Positions 63,863 through 64,000 of a DNA stretch of 64,000 nt are shown one piece after another. The translations under genes and the position numbers were made by a program. The notes below the pieces were generated by a model, which saw nothing but the letters and a program-made list of their open reading frames with translations, did not search any database and was not told where the DNA came from. Position 1 is the first letter of the stretch; each line of letters begins with the position of its first letter. Source of the stretch: Granulicatella sp. WM01 (GTDB lineage: Bacteria > Bacillota > Bacilli > Lactobacillales > Aerococcaceae); the NCBI RefSeq assembly GCF_004570605.1, contig NZ_SPPB01000001.1, positions 1 through 64,000 of the forward strand. Direction: 5' to 3'.

Positions 63863-64000
63863 TGAAAAAACAGAATATTCTATTAATTTTATTGAGTATA
63901 TGTATTGCTATAGGGGCGTTTTTTATGGCACCTAAAGATGCTGAATATGGTGGGGCTGATGGCAGAGCGGAGGAAATTATTAAAGAAGCTAGCCCAGATT
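63862..64000 (+). CDS. cbiN: cobalt transporter small subunit CbiN (cut by window end)
   Basis: Only the first 46 codons are in the window: one N-terminal membrane helix (NILLILLSICIAIGAFFMA), then the conserved EYGGADGRAEEII segment near residue 28. CbiN is a small two-helix accessory protein required for CbiM cobalt uptake. Coupling to cbiM by TAATG is as expected; cbiQ and cbiO would be expected next. Confidence 0.93.
   Translation, partial: MKKQNILLILLSICIAIGAFFMAPKDAEYGGADGRAEEIIKEASPD

Overview
The window looks like a low-GC Firmicute of the order Lactobacillales. The evidence is the AT-rich sequence, strong Shine-Dalgarno sites, a T-box leader, and the gene set rex, LCP ligase, divergent PAP2 protein, tex-sprT, prmA-rsmE and deoC. 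I cannot fix the genus. An anaerobic cobalamin (cbi) pathway is present in only some members of this order.

Layout. 1-7.4 kb: the tail of an ISL3-type transposase, then a decayed integrative/mobilizable element. It carries an XRE repressor, an excisionase, and integrase, VirE-type helicase and relaxase genes, the last three broken by in-frame stop codons. 7.5-19 kb: a type I restriction-modification locus (XRE regulator, hsdM, hsdS, tyrosine recombinase, a half hsdS, a reversed hsdS cassette, an FRG-domain gene, hsdR), followed by a GIY-YIG protein and a DinD-like protein. Four copies of a 14-15 bp repeat make the hsdS region look like a phase-variable inverton. 19.8-42.6 kb: core chromosome, with rex, T-box-proS, an orphan gene matching only the N-terminus of Cas12a, an RclA/Har-like flavoprotein, truA, cutC, thrC, prmA-rsmE, deoC, an LCP protein, guaC, a ferredoxin-NADP reductase, a divergent PAP2 protein, a metallophosphatase, tex and sprT. 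42.6-49.7 kb: a variable surface/toxin region with a frameshifted remnant, a LysM-3D wall protein, a six-LysM exoprotein ending in a barnase-like RNase domain, and three tandem barstar-like immunity genes, interspersed with three copies of a ~110 bp repeat. 50-64 kb: a nearly contiguous cobalamin operon, cbiA-B-C-C2-D-E-T-F-G-H-J-cobA/hemD-cbiK-cbiL, two tandem structured RNAs, then cbiM-cbiN (cut by the window edge).

How it works together. The cbi genes encode early-cobalt corrin synthesis from uroporphyrinogen III: CobA/HemD supplies precorrin-2, CbiK inserts cobalt, CbiL/H/F/G/D/J/E/T/C build the ring, CbiA amidates, CbiB adds the aminopropanol arm and CbiMN imports cobalt. Points most worth a second look are: the stand-alone Cas12a N-terminal homologue at 22688-23332; the hsdS inverton; a second CbiC lacking the catalytic histidine; the tandem covarying RNAs at 62559-62830; and the LysM-barnase toxin with triplicated barstars separated by covarying hairpins.
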